From assembly GCA_043228905.1 (NCBI GenBank), contig JBHGNT010000006.1, forward strand, positions 6,510,001 through 6,574,000: a DNA stretch of 64,000 nucleotides. The letters run 5' to 3'. The notes beneath the pieces were generated by a model. It was not told where the DNA came from. It made no database searches and saw nothing but the letters and a program-made list of their open reading frames with translations. Below are positions 1 through 12,200 of the stretch, piece after piece. How positions within the stretch are numbered: the first letter of the stretch is position 1; every line of letters starts with the position of its first letter. This DNA is from Azolla caroliniana (taxonomy: Eukaryota > Polypodiophyta). Made by a program: the position numbers and the translations under genes.

Positions 1-333
1 TTGCGCTTTTGGCAGAAATGGCGGATCACACCTATGGTGATGCAAGGTGGGAGTGGCCCGAGGTGGAACTACCAGCCCCCACGTTGGTTGTTTCCTACTC
101 ACCTGCCACCCTCTCTTCGGTGTAGGCCCCAAGAGCCGACTCGTACTAGGCAACATTGAAGGGCATCGCCTTGGATATAGGTAGCTTCTTACATTAAGTT
201 AGGCCGCAAGGCAATGTAAGTGGCTCATCTTCTTTGGCTTGATCGGAGGAAGTCTCCCCGATGTGTGTATAAGTCTCCTTATAGACTCTATGTAATAATC
301 CTTCCTAACTAATGGGAAAGTAGCTTTACTTTG
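1..333 (+). other. Possible LINE 3' end upstream of an AAAAT tail
   Basis: No open reading frame is supported here. The stretch is moderately GC-rich, non-repetitive, and ends in a short A-rich simple repeat, which is the usual layout of a LINE 3' untranslated region. No coding homology was recognised, so this is only a suggestion from position and tail. Confidence 0.3.
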
Positions 334-361
334 AAAAAAATAAAATAAAATAAAATAAAAT
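334..361 (+). repeat. AAAAT pentanucleotide tail
   Basis: Four to five copies of TAAAA follow a short A run. This resembles the degenerate poly(A) tail of a retroposed element ending at about 333. The following 362-553 is AT-rich with no recognised feature. Confidence 0.6.
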
Positions 362-553
362 AGATATTTTAAGTACAATTACTTTATTAAAAATAATTTT
401 TTGATGTATTGTATTAATAGAATATTACATAATATAGACGTTCTATTGATTTGGCTTTTGTTTAGAGAGAAGTTTATGTTTAGAGAGGAGCTTATTAGTT
501 TTTTTCCTTACCCTAAGCACATAACTTAGAGAGCCCTATCTAGACCTTAAGCC

Positions 554-3334
554 ATGAGTGAAGATTCACCGTTCTCGATTGAAGAATATTGTTTGTCATC
601 AGACCCATCGTTTTCTACTGAAGAGTATTGTTTGTCAACAGAGTCACCATATTCGATTGAAGAATATTGTCTGTCGACCGACTCACCATATTCTATCGAA
701 GAATATTGTCTGAGCTCATCTACAGGGAATGTAAATAATGACACATGTGAAGAGTTCTCTATTGAAGAATACGATATTAATAAAGATACGGAGAATGAAG
801 GTAGTGCCCAGGAAACATTGAATAACATTGGCGATGGTCACAACAGAGAATTAGACTGTAACAAGGTTACACCAACCTCTATGCAGGAAGAGAAATCTGG
901 GAGCCCTATGCATATTAGAAGAATCCCACGAAGAATTCGTCTGGCTAGATTTAGCTTGGTGACATCAGATAAACAGATTGGATTTGATGTCAAAAAAATA
1001 TGTTGTGCCCGTGGTTGTATGTCTATGATTGGAAAATCAAAGTTGCGAGAATTAAGGCGATACTATTTTTCGATGACCGGTGATGAGCAAGACACTTACC
1101 TCGGGTCACATATGCAACTAGTATCTGACAAATGTACGGGGATCAAAGTATCATTCGAGTATTATATCTTCCATGCGCAACAGATATGTAGAGTTGCATT
1201 CAAAATTGCGTTATGTGTTAGTAACATGCGCCTACATAGAGTACAACAACGTCTACTTAGCGGGGATCAGATGCTCAATTGTAAAGAGGTTCCAAGTATG
1301 AAAGGTGCAATTGGAAGACATGCTATTGGTTGGATGAAAACTTACTTTCAGTTAAATTGTGAAGTAATGCCCACTACAAGTAGGATGCATCTTTCTGATA
1401 ATTATACACGTCGGGAAGTTTATGATGTCTATCGATTTGATATGCTGGGCTCACGTAATAAGTCTATCACCTATAGCCAATTCACAAGATTATGGAGAGC
1501 TCGGTTTTCAAATGTTATTATTCCTCGTAAAGTACGTATGGGGTATTGCTCCATTTGTGCAAATCTTAAAAGTTTGGCTAAAGGTGCAAAGACATCAATG
1601 GAAAAGGATACGAGTAAGAAGTTACTACAAGAGCATCGTGAGGCACAATCCTTAGAACGAAAGAAGGCGATGCATCATAGAGAGAAGTGTTTGAAGAGGC
1701 CCGAATAATACATGTGCTTAATGATAGATGGCATGGACCAGAAGAAGACATGCTTGCCGCATATGCGGAGGCTCCCCAAAGATGTCAATGATGAGTGCCT
1801 TGTTCAAATGCACTTGGTGGGATGCTTGGCTTATAATAGGTCTGTTCGACCTCACGTCTTCATTACTTACCCCAATGTTCACAATGACCCTAACCTAACA
1901 GTTACAGTGATTCACTAAGTTTTGATGTCTTGGGGCCAACCTTTCCCCCCTGTTCTATACATTCAATTGGACAATACTGCTAGAGAGAACAAAAATTCAA
2001 ATGTATTTGGCTATCTAAGTATGTTGGTCAACCTAGAATTGTTTAGGAAAGTGAAAGTCAATTTCCTTTTGGTTGGCCACACACATGACCATATAGATCA
2101 GATGTTTAGCACATTCTCCAGACAGTTGTCTCGGCATGATGCTTTCACTTTACCTAAACTATTTGATGTCATTTGTGATGCTTATACACCACGCCCAAAA
2201 GTGTTACACTTGAAGGAGGTATATGACTTTAAGAGATATATATTAGATGGGGGTGGTGGGAATGTTAAAGTGCTTGCTCAGTTAAACAATATAAGTTTCA
2301 ATCACATTTTTATGATAAAGAAAAATGGAATAAGTGGTTCTACACTTTTGTATGCTAAACAATATTCATCTTCTACAACATGGGAACCTGAAGGTGGTTG
2401 CCAGTTATTACTTTGTATGCCGAGTACAATTGTCCATGGAGCTAAGCAAATGCCAATTGAGAAGAAAGGACAGTTGTAGAGCAACTTGGTATCAGAACAA
2501 AAACGGTCATGGCTCCAAGCCTTAGAAGAAAAAAGAAAGCATATTGAGGCCGCCAAGAAATATGCCGCACAACAAGACACGTCATGGTGGGATGTATTTT
2601 ATAGTGATCAGAAAGAAATTATAGACAATTGTGTATCTGTTGATAATTGGAATTTGGAAACGCCATTCACATGGTCGCTGCAACATGATCGCGTAAATAG
2701 AACTCCGGAGCAACTAGTAAATGCGATTAATGACAGCTTGGTCCATCCACAACAAAGAGACATTTATGTGGGACCAAGGATGACCAAAGCAGCCGAAGCT
2801 AGATGGCAAGGCAATTTGCAAGAGCTCACCGCGGGGATGTTGATTGCAACGCCGACTGATGAGAACTCACATGGCCACCAATTTTGGGTTGGTAAAATTC
2901 TAGAAGTGCTAATGCATGAAATAGAAAACACGATCAAGTCTATAAATGTTCATTGGTACAACACTAGAAGTGCAAATGCTTTTACAGGTAAGTATACATT
3001 GGAGATGATTGAATGCCCAACAAGAAGGGGAGGTAGGAAGAGGAAGCGAAACATTCGTAACACCTCGACCCTTGATATCTCTGATGTGGATATCATCGTG
3101 TACGACTTCACACTTACAAAAGCCAGACGATTAAGGAAGTCAACAATAGATATAATAAAAGAAAAATTACCAGGTCTACAAGGTGGCTCGAGTCAAAGGC
3201 AAACGAGATCTGCTACATATAATCTAGAGTCAAACCATTTGGTTTATGACGAAGATAATGCACTGATTGGTACATCCGAGGATGATGAGGAGGAATCGTC
3301 ATTGTATATTAGTTATAGTAGTGATTCTCCGTAA
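554..3334 (+). pseudogene. DUF7869-like (transposase-like) protein, broken by three in-frame stops
   Basis: One frame stays open for 927 codons from ATG 554 to the stop at 3332, except for three nonsense codons: TAA 1706-1708, TAA 1916-1918 and TAG 2477-2479. No frameshift is needed. The N-terminus holds four 13-residue repeats, then a region with paired cysteines (KICCARGC, about codons 152-159), a CSIC motif near codon 335 followed by a basic, coiled-coil-like stretch, and IDGMDQKKT just after the first stop. The core after the second stop has LDNTARENKN and VGHTHDHIDQMFS. From memory these match a family annotated as DUF7869 in plants, protists and invertebrates, with an RNase H/transposase-like appearance; the role is not established. 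The C-terminus (from about 3020) is basic then acidic. No flanking terminal repeats were found. It is most likely a recently inactivated element-derived gene. Confidence 0.7.
575..715 (+). repeat. 39-bp coding tandem repeat (SIEEYCLS units)
   Basis: Three full and one partial 13-codon units of the pattern S-(I/T)-E-E-Y-C-L-S-x4-(F/Y) lie at the N-terminus of the DUF7869-like frame. A fifth, diverged FSIEEYD follows near 760. The unit keeps the reading frame, so copy-number change would alter only the N-terminal tail. Confidence 0.85.
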
Positions 3335-3654
3335 AGGAGTGATCATGAATGTATATTTGGCTATTAAGTGTAACTACATTCCGCTTGTAACAAATCGAGT
3401 AATATAAAAGCATGTGTTTTGAATTCTTATGATTTCTAAAAAATCGTTACATATAAAATAACATTGGTTGTAAAGTTTGTGATATAAATTGAGAATGTAT
3501 CTTTTTGAAATTCGTTTTTTTTTAGTTACTTCTAAATCACGAAAATAGTGGATTTTAAACCTTTTTCATAGTATGTTTGAACATGTATGATACTGGTATC
3601 AATGTGTTTTGTAAAATCATTGAAAAACCCCTAAAATTTCCCTTATCCTTCCAT

Positions 3655-4330
3655 TTATGCGCGATCCTTCCACTTGTGAACGCGAACGTGTTTTTTATGT
3701 TGATGTATGGTTTTCAACCACAAGCCCCGATTGATGTTAATATACATCATGATGAGTTGCGAAGTACACAAAACTTTCTTCGGGATATGCAAGATATGTT
3801 GCATATTGCACGAGATAGTATAAAATCAGCTCAAGATAGAGCGTGTTTTTATGCCGATCATAATAAGCAACCTCGTGTATTCAACCCTAGACAGAAGATA
3901 TTTTTACGTGCACCTCACAATTCTAAGACATTGTATACGGGTAAGTGCGCTAAGTTAGCCCCACAGTTTTGGGACCTTTTCAAGTCCTCAAACGCATTGG
4001 TTCATCAGCCTATCATCTCGCTCTTCCTAATGGCGTTGAAATCCATCTAGTTTTTCATGTAAGTCGTCTAAAAGAACTTATTGGTTAAGGCGACAATACA
4101 GTTACAACTAGAACTCTGGTTACTTTAGAAGAATTATCTTCGAAACCACGTGTACCAGAAAGAATTCTCGATGTTAAAACAAAACATTTACGTTCTAAAA
4201 TCATCCAAGAATTTAAAATTAAATGGATGGATAAGTCTATCAAAGATGCCACATGAGAACGTGAAAATGCTCTTTGAACTAACTTCCCTAACTTTCCATT
4301 ACAAGAGTGCAATGTTTTAAAGAAGGGGAG
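3655..4330 (+). pseudogene. Ty3/Gypsy chromovirus tail: integrase C-terminus and chromodomain
   Basis: From about 3700 the translation reads as the end of a Gypsy integrase: a polymerase-proximal MYGFQP segment, a helical linker, then a GPY/F-like region near 3960-4080 that crosses a frameshift and ends in VSRLKELIG. After a spacer with ELSSKPRVPERILD, a chromodomain-like sequence (IQEFKIKWMDKSIKDAT, about 4189-4255) follows, with stops in place of the expected Trp and Leu. Several frameshifts and stops make it non-functional. It ends just before a TGTTAC sequence at 4332 that looks like the start of an LTR. Confidence 0.7.
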
Positions 4331-4331
4331 T

Positions 4332-4375
4332 ATGTTACAAGCATGACCATATAATATCCCGTAACAGTTATGGAC
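4332..4375 (+). repeat. LTR-like start sharing sequence with the 5002-5119 fold-back
   Basis: Begins TGTTAC just downstream of the Gypsy tail. About 25 bp (GCATGACCATATAATATCCC and neighbours) recur in both arms of the inverted repeat at 5002-5119. This is consistent with the LTR start of the chromovirus; the rest of the LTR was not delimited. From 4376 to 4830 nothing else was recognised. Confidence 0.5.
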
Positions 4376-4839
4376 CACCTTTGGTATCCTAAAGAATCTA
4401 TAACTAACAAGAAACTAACAATTCAATTGATTTGTCACAAGAAACTAGCAACAAATTAGGATTTCATATAGAGTACTTTAGAGGAATTAACATGTGTCAC
4501 GACTCACAAACATGAGAACTTGCACTCCACCTCCACCCAATTTGAGCACTCTTATTGCAAAATCTTTGGAAACTCGGCTAATGGTCTCCTTTAGACAATA
4601 ACATTAGGACGACATTGAAAATGACAAGAAGGCAATACAAATTTTTGTGATGGTAACAACCTCAAAAAAACTTTTTAAGTTCTTTGTACACATCTTCAAC
4701 ACTTTTGCAATTTACCATGACATCAAGGAATAACCATTGGATTGGACTCAAGAATAATGAGGTTTTATTAGATTAACATAGAGACGTTAATTGAAAGAGA
4801 ATTAGTTGGGACGTAATTAGTGTAGTTGATAAAGTTTGG

Positions 4840-4957
4840 AAATTGGTAAATTCACAGTTTTTTCTGTATTTTCACAGTTTTTTTTTTGAGTTCAGAAATA
4901 TCCTTTCCCCCCAAAAAAACTGTGAAAATACAGAAAAAACTGTGAATTTACCAATTT
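4840..4957. repeat. Fold-back element with perfect 45-bp arms
   Basis: Arms 4840-4884 and 4913-4957 are exact reverse complements around a 28-bp loop. The heptamer AAAGTTT lies just outside both ends (4831-4837 and 4961-4967) and may be a target-site duplication. No coding capacity. It is consistent with a miniature inverted-repeat element. Confidence 0.8.
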
Positions 4958-5001
4958 CCTAAAGTTTAATGGTTAATATTTGAACAATAAAGCATGTTTA
5001 C

Positions 5002-5119
5002 TGTTACGGGCATGGCCATATAATATCCCATGGTAAGTTTTACCGTAGTATTCTATACACATGGATAAGGTGCTATGGTAAAACTTACCACGGGATATTA
5101 TATGGTCATGCCCATAACA
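5002..5119. mobile_element. 118-bp palindromic element with TSD TTTAC
   Basis: Arms 5002-5048 and 5073-5119 are near-perfect reverse complements. The element starts TGTTA and ends TAACA, and is flanked by the 5-bp direct repeat TTTAC (4997-5001 and 5120-5124). TG...CA ends with a 5-bp duplication are typical of LTR-retrotransposon insertions, but a palindromic solo LTR this short is unusual. Confidence 0.75.
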
Positions 5120-5609
5120 TTTACAATGGAATTGTTTGTGTATATGTTGTAACTAGAAAGAAAATTGTATTCATGAGAAAAGGCAAAGGCAGACCACACA
5201 GTAGTTGTGATAGCATTTTTCCAAGGAAGAAATGTGTAGCGTGCACATTGCATGGTACAAACGTACATATTTTTGGAAAAAAAAACTTTATACCTACTAC
5301 TTTTAATGATGTAACTATCTGTATTATTGGTGTGCACGCATTTAGAAATGAATAGCACATCAAAACTACAATCAATATGAGTTAAACATGTTATTCCTTA
5401 ATGATTCGTAAGGTCTACTCCATACACTATCAATGCTGAGCTAAATTTAACATTTATTTAATTTTTGAAATTTGATATTCGTTTCGATAGTCAAAATTAA
5501 TTAAATATTTTGCATTACCATTGACTTGTTATATGATGCAATTCTTTGGGTTTTTTTTTTATGTGACAAAAGATATGTTGGAGGACATTTCAAATCAATT
5601 ATTGGAACT

Positions 5610-5787
5610 TTCCGTTTGTCATTCCTTAGTAATACATTTATTATTGATGCATTTCAATCTTGATCTTTCATGAGAAATGTACTTAATGAGAATGGACTTT
5701 CCATATGCCATTCCTTAGTAATACATGCGTTTTAGATCCATTTCAAACTCGCTATTTCATGAGAGAGGTACTCAATGAGAATGGATT
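5610..5787 (+). repeat. Tandem duplication, period about 89 bp
   Basis: Two diverged copies share CATTCCTTAGTAATACAT (5620 and 5709) and a CATGAGAnAnGTACT-AATGAGAATGGA end. Non-coding. Apart from this repeat, 5120-6549 contains nothing recognised. Confidence 0.7.
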
Positions 5788-6549
5788 GGCCACTTCTGTT
5801 CATAAAGGAAGGCATTTTGCACTAACATCACCCACAAAATGGGCTGACTACATAAAAGTGATGAAGTGAATATGCATGGAGTATATGGCATAGAAAGGGC
5901 TCCTATGATTCATTTGTGTCAAAGCTTTGATAAATGCATTATGTAATTCTTTGGTACAAAGTTATTTTCTCTATTCATTATACACTCATGCTACAAGTCG
6001 ATCAAGGGTGACACAAATGGGCTTCTAACTAGGACATAACAAAGAGGTTACAACATATTGGGCAATAGCAATTTGGTGTGCACGTAAGCCCTAGCCTCGT
6101 GGACTACAATCTCACCACCATTGTCATTGACAAATAAAGGTCATTATCCCTCTCCATCATAGGTACTTCCCTCGTTTTAGATACCTCTCCATTTTGGATC
6201 AACCAAGTTGTAATCTCTTGTTTGGTCTTATAGGCCAGCCATTTTGGCCTCTTAAAATATGTTGAGATATATTTGTTTCTTTCTTTCTAGAGTATTATGA
6301 TATTGAATATTTAGAAACATTAGATGCATACATAAGAAGCTATGATGAATACAAGCTACGGGAAACACATGCCGATTTCTATTTTATATGAGAAAAATAT
6401 CATGTGGATTTATTAAAATGTCGAGTCCTTTTATATTTGTGCTTTTGGACACTTAATATTTAGAATGTCAACGGACTGCCAAGTTAGAAATTTGTCATGC
6501 CAATAAGATTAACATATTTTTAAAATACACGTCCCATGTTTCTTTCAAT

Positions 6550-7430
6550 ATTCTGTGACGATTGCTAGGAAATTAGTAGGTGCTAGAACATGGAAAGAAC
6601 AAACTGCAAATGTTTTTTGGAGACAAAATGAACTTTCTCCACAACATCTCAAACAATTTTATGAATTGGCTATGGGGTATAAAAATGAGTAGGAAAATTG
6701 TTTGTTTTTGTTGGTTGTTGGTATAACAGTTGATGGGTGGCGAAAAGGAAAGGTAGACAAGATGTGCCATTTTTGTACAAATTTAATAGAGATTGCTAAA
6801 CATTGTTTGTGGAGTTGTGGTTTTGCTATGGACATCTGGAAACGAATCATAAAATTATTAACTCTAGTATATCCTAAGCAGTGTATACATGGAGAGCAAT
6901 ATTATGGACGGTGGTACATGATAAACCTATGGTATGTGAACAGGAGGAGGTTGCAAATGCTATTGTGATGAGATATGTTTTGATGGAAAAAATTTTGATA
7001 CCTTTGAATCTACAAATGCAAACTGATAAACCTCAAATATGGAAATTGGTAAGTAGTATTACAATTTGGTATATTTGGAAGGCTCGATGTTTGAAGGGAC
7101 TTCAAAATGTGACTGAAAAACTTGCCCACATAATTTCGTGAATTTGGACAAAGATTGTGCATAATCTTAGAGGTTTGTTGGATAGTATATAAGGTAATAT
7201 GCACCAAGCGGAGCTTAAGCGTTTGAAGTTTCATGCCATCTAGGACATAGTTATGTTTTATAGACGACTTTCCGATAAGGTGGAGTGGTTTTACTCAGCA
7301 CCAAAGTATTTATTTAAGTTGATGGTTAGAATTAAGAAAAATAAAGGCGATGTGTGGTATATACTGTATGTATAACATTACGACGTTTTTCTAATACTAA
7401 TGTAGTATCTTTTTTTGGAAAAAAAAAATA
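6550..7430 (+). pseudogene. LINE fragment, 5'-truncated: C-terminal zinc-binding (zf-RVT) region
   Basis: Decayed reading frames encode the C-terminal part of a non-LTR retrotransposon ORF2. The zinc-binding signature C-x2-C-x8-H-x4-C-x6-W reads MCHFCTNLIEIAKHCLWSC near 6762-6818, then switches frame and continues to an IWKLVSSITIWYIWKARC segment at 7036-7092. It ends in TTTTTCTAATACTAATG and an A-rich stretch at 7421-7432, matching in layout the end of the minus-strand LINE at 16215-17090. Truncation at the 5' end is normal for LINE copies. Confidence 0.65.
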
Positions 7431-9284
7431 CATGTCCCATGAAATTGTTGGTTGCACACTCTAATCCTAACATTGTCTGTTGTATTATAGCATATGCTCA
7501 TGGGTAGTTGATGCAAGCATATATGATTGTGTTTGACCTAATAAGAGTCATGCTCGGTTGGTTATGATTACAAAGCCCCTCTTGTCCCAATAACCCACAA
7601 ATATAATATGTTCTACGTGTCACAACAATTTGCCTTGTCGAAATCTATTAGACAATGTATCACATTTGCATCTTGAAGAAGTGAAATTTCTTTTGACAAG
7701 AAACATTTGGAATAATCCCTTAGGTTTCTAACTTTATCAAACCAAATAACTCTGACCACACAAGCATATGCCCTATCGTCTAAAGACACCCCAAGAAAAG
7801 TAGAAATATAATGTGACGATCAATGACCCAATATCCATCCGAGCCCAAACATTATCACTTCTGTTAATATATCAATGACTTGAAAAGTCCAAAACACCAA
7901 ATTGCATTTTATCCCCATCTTTTCACTCTCTTGTTTATTTATTAAGTGCAAACAAAAACCATTTGACCAAACATTCTTCTTTCTCTTTTTGGGTTTCTCG
8001 CTTATCAATTATACCACATTTTGGGCTAGTGAATGTATCATAACTAATTGTGTGGCGTAAATGTGCCTTAATAGATATTACTAATCCATAGACCATATAT
8101 GTGGGTATAGTTCACCTTCACTCTAAAATGGTCTACTTAATTTGTAATTAACACCCACATATCGTTAGTCCTAACCATTTATCTTTTACAAAATCTCAAT
8201 ATACCCCTTTACTTGGAATGATTGAATTTAACATATCAACTAGCATCTCATAATGTATAATAGATACACATGATAACGAACCTTTCAAGCATTCCATGTG
8301 GTCACGACTCAAGATGGTCGAAGAATTTACAAAAATGGCCATTGCACCTAGAATGGGGATGTGATGATTGTGGTAATAGGCCTCTAACAATCATACATCA
8401 AATTCCAAAGGCTTTTAGGGAGAAAAGAAAGGGCATTAGTGGATTCTTACAAGGCGGTGATGAGCCAATGTCATACCGTTGTGGTTGTAGTTAATTACAA
8501 AGTCATCATAACGGTACAAGAAACAGTTTCTAGTTTTCCAAGGAAAGCTCTTTTTTTTTGACTTTTTAGTCACGTAAAGAAAACAATAAGTATTTGAACT
8601 TTTTTAACTGCACAATCCTTTTCTCCTCTCTAAAACACATAATGCCAAAGTACATTTTTTCGTTATTGCTACGTGCAGTCGCGATGGATGATGTCCGTAG
8701 TACTTAGTCATCGTCATCAACAGTATATAGCTTTATGAATGTTGCTCTTGGTATGTAGTTAGTTAGCAATGTGCAGGTTGGTTGCCACTGCGTTTGTCGG
8801 GTATTTGTGTGCAAATCGTCACCTAGGGTACAATATGTCAGTGTTAAAAATTTACGATGAGCGATGGATGTTAAAATTGCTTTCATCTCCGCAATCATCA
8901 ACACAATGTTTAATTGAGGCCCAAGTGTTCACGTCTTGTGGTGTCCATCCTTATAAAGAGAATGTAAGTTATTGGTTTAAAACGAGGGCCATGATTCGAT
9001 GCGATGATCTCTTTATCCTCCTCTTCTTACATACATATTTGAAGGTCTTCTTCTTCTGCTTCTTCTTTCTTCTGGGAACCGGTCCCCCCATTAACCCTGT
9101 TCTTTCGTCTAGAACTCGTCCCTTTCTGCGCCCCTTTATCTCTGAAACGCGTGCTCAGCACAGAAAACCCACGAGGAAGCCACACGATCCCCACATCGAG
9201 CTTCCTCCCCCCCCCCCCCCCCCCCCAAATGGTTATTATCCACCCCGCCTCGCTGACCCAGAACACCTCTCTTGGCTCAGGGAT
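7431..9284. other. Intergenic region upstream of NRAMP
   Basis: AT-rich and without a supported gene. The last part (about 8,950-9,284) is CT- and C-rich and probably includes the NRAMP 5' leader; it carries a run of 20 C at 9207-9226. No conserved promoter element was identified with confidence. Confidence 0.5.
9207..9226 (+). repeat. Poly(C) tract in the probable NRAMP leader
   Basis: Twenty consecutive C residues lie about 60 bp upstream of the chosen NRAMP start. The reading frame passes through it as polyproline, but there is no upstream ATG with conserved sequence, so it is treated as 5' UTR. Length polymorphism is expected. Confidence 0.8.
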
Positions 9285-12200
9285 ATGGAGTCTCCCATCC
9301 CCCACCCACACAACGCCAAGCCCCTTCTTGAAGATGAGTCCAGACTAGCTCTCTTGAGACACTTCCAATCAAGCAATGAGGAACATGCTTATGAAAAAGA
9401 GGATCAGATCGATGTGGATGCTATTCTTAAGAGCTCAGATCATTATGGCGATGCTAATGCCATCCCTCCTTTCTCCTGGAAAAAGCTATGGCTTTTCACC
9501 GGCCCAGGGTTCCTTATGAGTATTGCTTATTTGGATCCTGGAAACCTCGAGAGTGATCTTCAATCAGGTGCCGTGGCAGGGTATGCGCTATTATGGCTTC
9601 TTATGTGGGCTACTGTGATGGGTCTTGTGTTACAACTTCTTTCCGCTCGAATTGGAGTTGCGACCGGACGTGATTTGGCTGAGCTTTGTAGAGAAGAGTA
9701 TCCTTTATGGGCTAGAATTGTCCTATGGCTAATGACCGAGGTTGCCATTATTGGTGCTGATATACAAGAGGTTATCGGTAGTGCGATTGCTTTAAGGATC
9801 CTTTCTCTAGGATACATTCCCTTGTGGGGTGGCGTGCTGATCACTGGTGTAGATGGGTAAGTTTATTTTTATCCCTTTTCCCTTTGAGTATTGAAATCTC
9901 TTAGCTGCTTCAGATTTTCGTGTCTCATATAGCTTCAAAGATAATTGAATGGATGATTACTTGTAATGAAAAGGTTATGGAATCGGTGAACTACTTTGAG
10001 AGGATTGTTGAAGTTCTTGAATTGAAAAGATTATGGAACTAGTGAAGTGAAGTACTTGAATTGAAAAGAGTATGGAGTTAACGAAATACTTGGCTTGAAA
10101 AGGTAGTAGAATTAGTAGAATACTTGAATGGGATTGGTGAAATACTTGAAAGGAGAAGATTATCGAATTTCTGGAAGTACTTGAATGGAAATGGTAATGG
10201 AAACTTTTAAGTACTTGAATTGAAAATATATTATGTATTTGGGAAAGCATTTTGTACAGGATTGGTAAAGTACATCGAAAAGATCATGCAATTGGCGAAG
10301 TACTCAATTGAAGAGGATAAATGGTTATAATTCCTCAAAAAAGTCTATGCCTCAAAAGAAGCATAAAGCTCCCGATTATTAAAGTTAGTGAAGTACAGCC
10401 AATAAAACTGTTTTATTCTTTCTTAAAATTCAGCATGGTTTTCTAATAGAATTGCTGAAGTGCCGGATTTGGTTTTGTTTTCAACTTTGTGAAATCATAT
10501 GTAGTGAAAGTACTAGTAAATGTTTCTGGAAGGCATATCAAATAGATCATCCATAGTTTTAACTTTGTAGCATGTGTAAGTAAGCTCTAGAATCTAAAAA
10601 ATATTCTTTCCTGGCAGGTTTATTTTTCTTTTCTTGGAGAACTATGGAATCAGGAAGCTGGAAGCTTTTTTTGGTTTTTTGATCTCAATAATGGCAATAT
10701 CTTTTGCATGGATGTTTGGCAAAGCTCAACCTAGTGCAAGCGACTTAGCTCTTGGTGAGTCACTCATGTTCGTGCTTACATCAGCGCCCCTTGCTACGAG
10801 TCTTTGGATCCATTAAGAAAAGCTATTGTTCTTTTCCAGGGCTTATTATACCAAGGGTCCCAGCAGTTGCAGTTAGTCAGGCTGTAGGAGTAGTAGGTGC
10901 TTTGATCATGCCACATAACATTTTTCTTCACTCAGCTTTGGTGCAATCGCGATCTATTGATATCTCTAACATTTACCGCGTGAAGGAAGCGCTGCGATAC
11001 TTCTTCATTGAATCAGCTATCGCAATCTTTGTTTCCTTCATTATAAATGTGTTTGTAGTGTCAGTATTTGCGAAGGCCTTTTATGGAACTGACGTTGCGG
11101 ACTCCATTGGACTAGCGAATGCAGGGGAATATCTACAAGAGCAGTATGGTGGTGGATATTTCCCTATCTTATACATTTGGGCGATTGGGCTATTAGCTGC
11201 GGGGCAAAGTAGTACAATGACAGGCACATATGCAGGGCAGTTTGTTATGGCCGGCTTTTTGAACTTGAGAGTGAGAAAGTCAGTGAGGGCATTTGTAACC
11301 CGAGCAGTGGCCATTCTGCCTACAGTAATAGTTGCTCTCATATTTAATGGATCAGATGATCAACTAGACCGACTAAATGAGTGGCTGAATGTTCTTCAGT
11401 CAGTTCAACTTCCCTTTGCATTGATTCCTCTCCTTTGTATTGTATCAAAGGAACATATCATGGGAGTTTTTAAAATCGGACCTCGATTTCAGGTATATTT
11501 GTTTCTCTGTACACTTATTTATTGAAGTCTATGCATTCATATCATCATTCTGGAATAGTTGGCTAGTTTGGGAATTTATTCAAATTAATTACATGCTGAA
11601 GCACTAGTAATTGGACATGCTTTCAGCATTCGTGTATATCATCTGCATTTTAGGCTGGTTTGTAAACGTCAAAAGCAATAAAACATTAGGTATTTAAATT
11701 GAGACTTGAAACTGTGGAGAATGGCTGGTTGGAATGATTTTAGTGGCAAAAATATGTAGTTCTGAAACCTTTAAGTTAGGTGGAGCCAGAAAATATAGAT
11801 TTATTACTGGTTTGAGCTGGATCTTCTGAAAATGAAATAATAGGCACAGATATTGAAAACAAGGTTAATGTCCTTTCGTAGATCACCTAGATCACTGTTA
11901 TCGTCTATCCTCTTGGTATTTTGTGAAACCATCAATGGTACCACTTTTGGTAAGAAAAGTAGAGTTACTGAATTACAATTTTAATTAAGTTTGTTTGTAT
12001 TTCAATAAGAACTGCACTTTATGTTGATGATGTAAGGGATCTACTACCAACTGTTTGAGATAATTCAATAAGTGTGAACATCACTTCAGTCCATGCAACT
12101 GAGATTTGCTCAATGATCTGGAAGAAATGTGTCCCACTAGTTGATTATAGAATCGAGATGGAAAACTCTAGGCCTGATTCTATGTTCTACCTTGGAAAGG

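Noticed and set aside
8270-8494. 74-codon Cys-containing frame
   Set aside because: The CxxC and CxC pairs are irregular and no family was recognised; there is no supporting context.
8769-9284. Upstream extension of the NRAMP exon 1 frame
   Set aside because: The extra 172 codons include a poly(C)-encoded polyproline and no NRAMP similarity; plant NRAMP N-termini are short and acidic, as from 9285.
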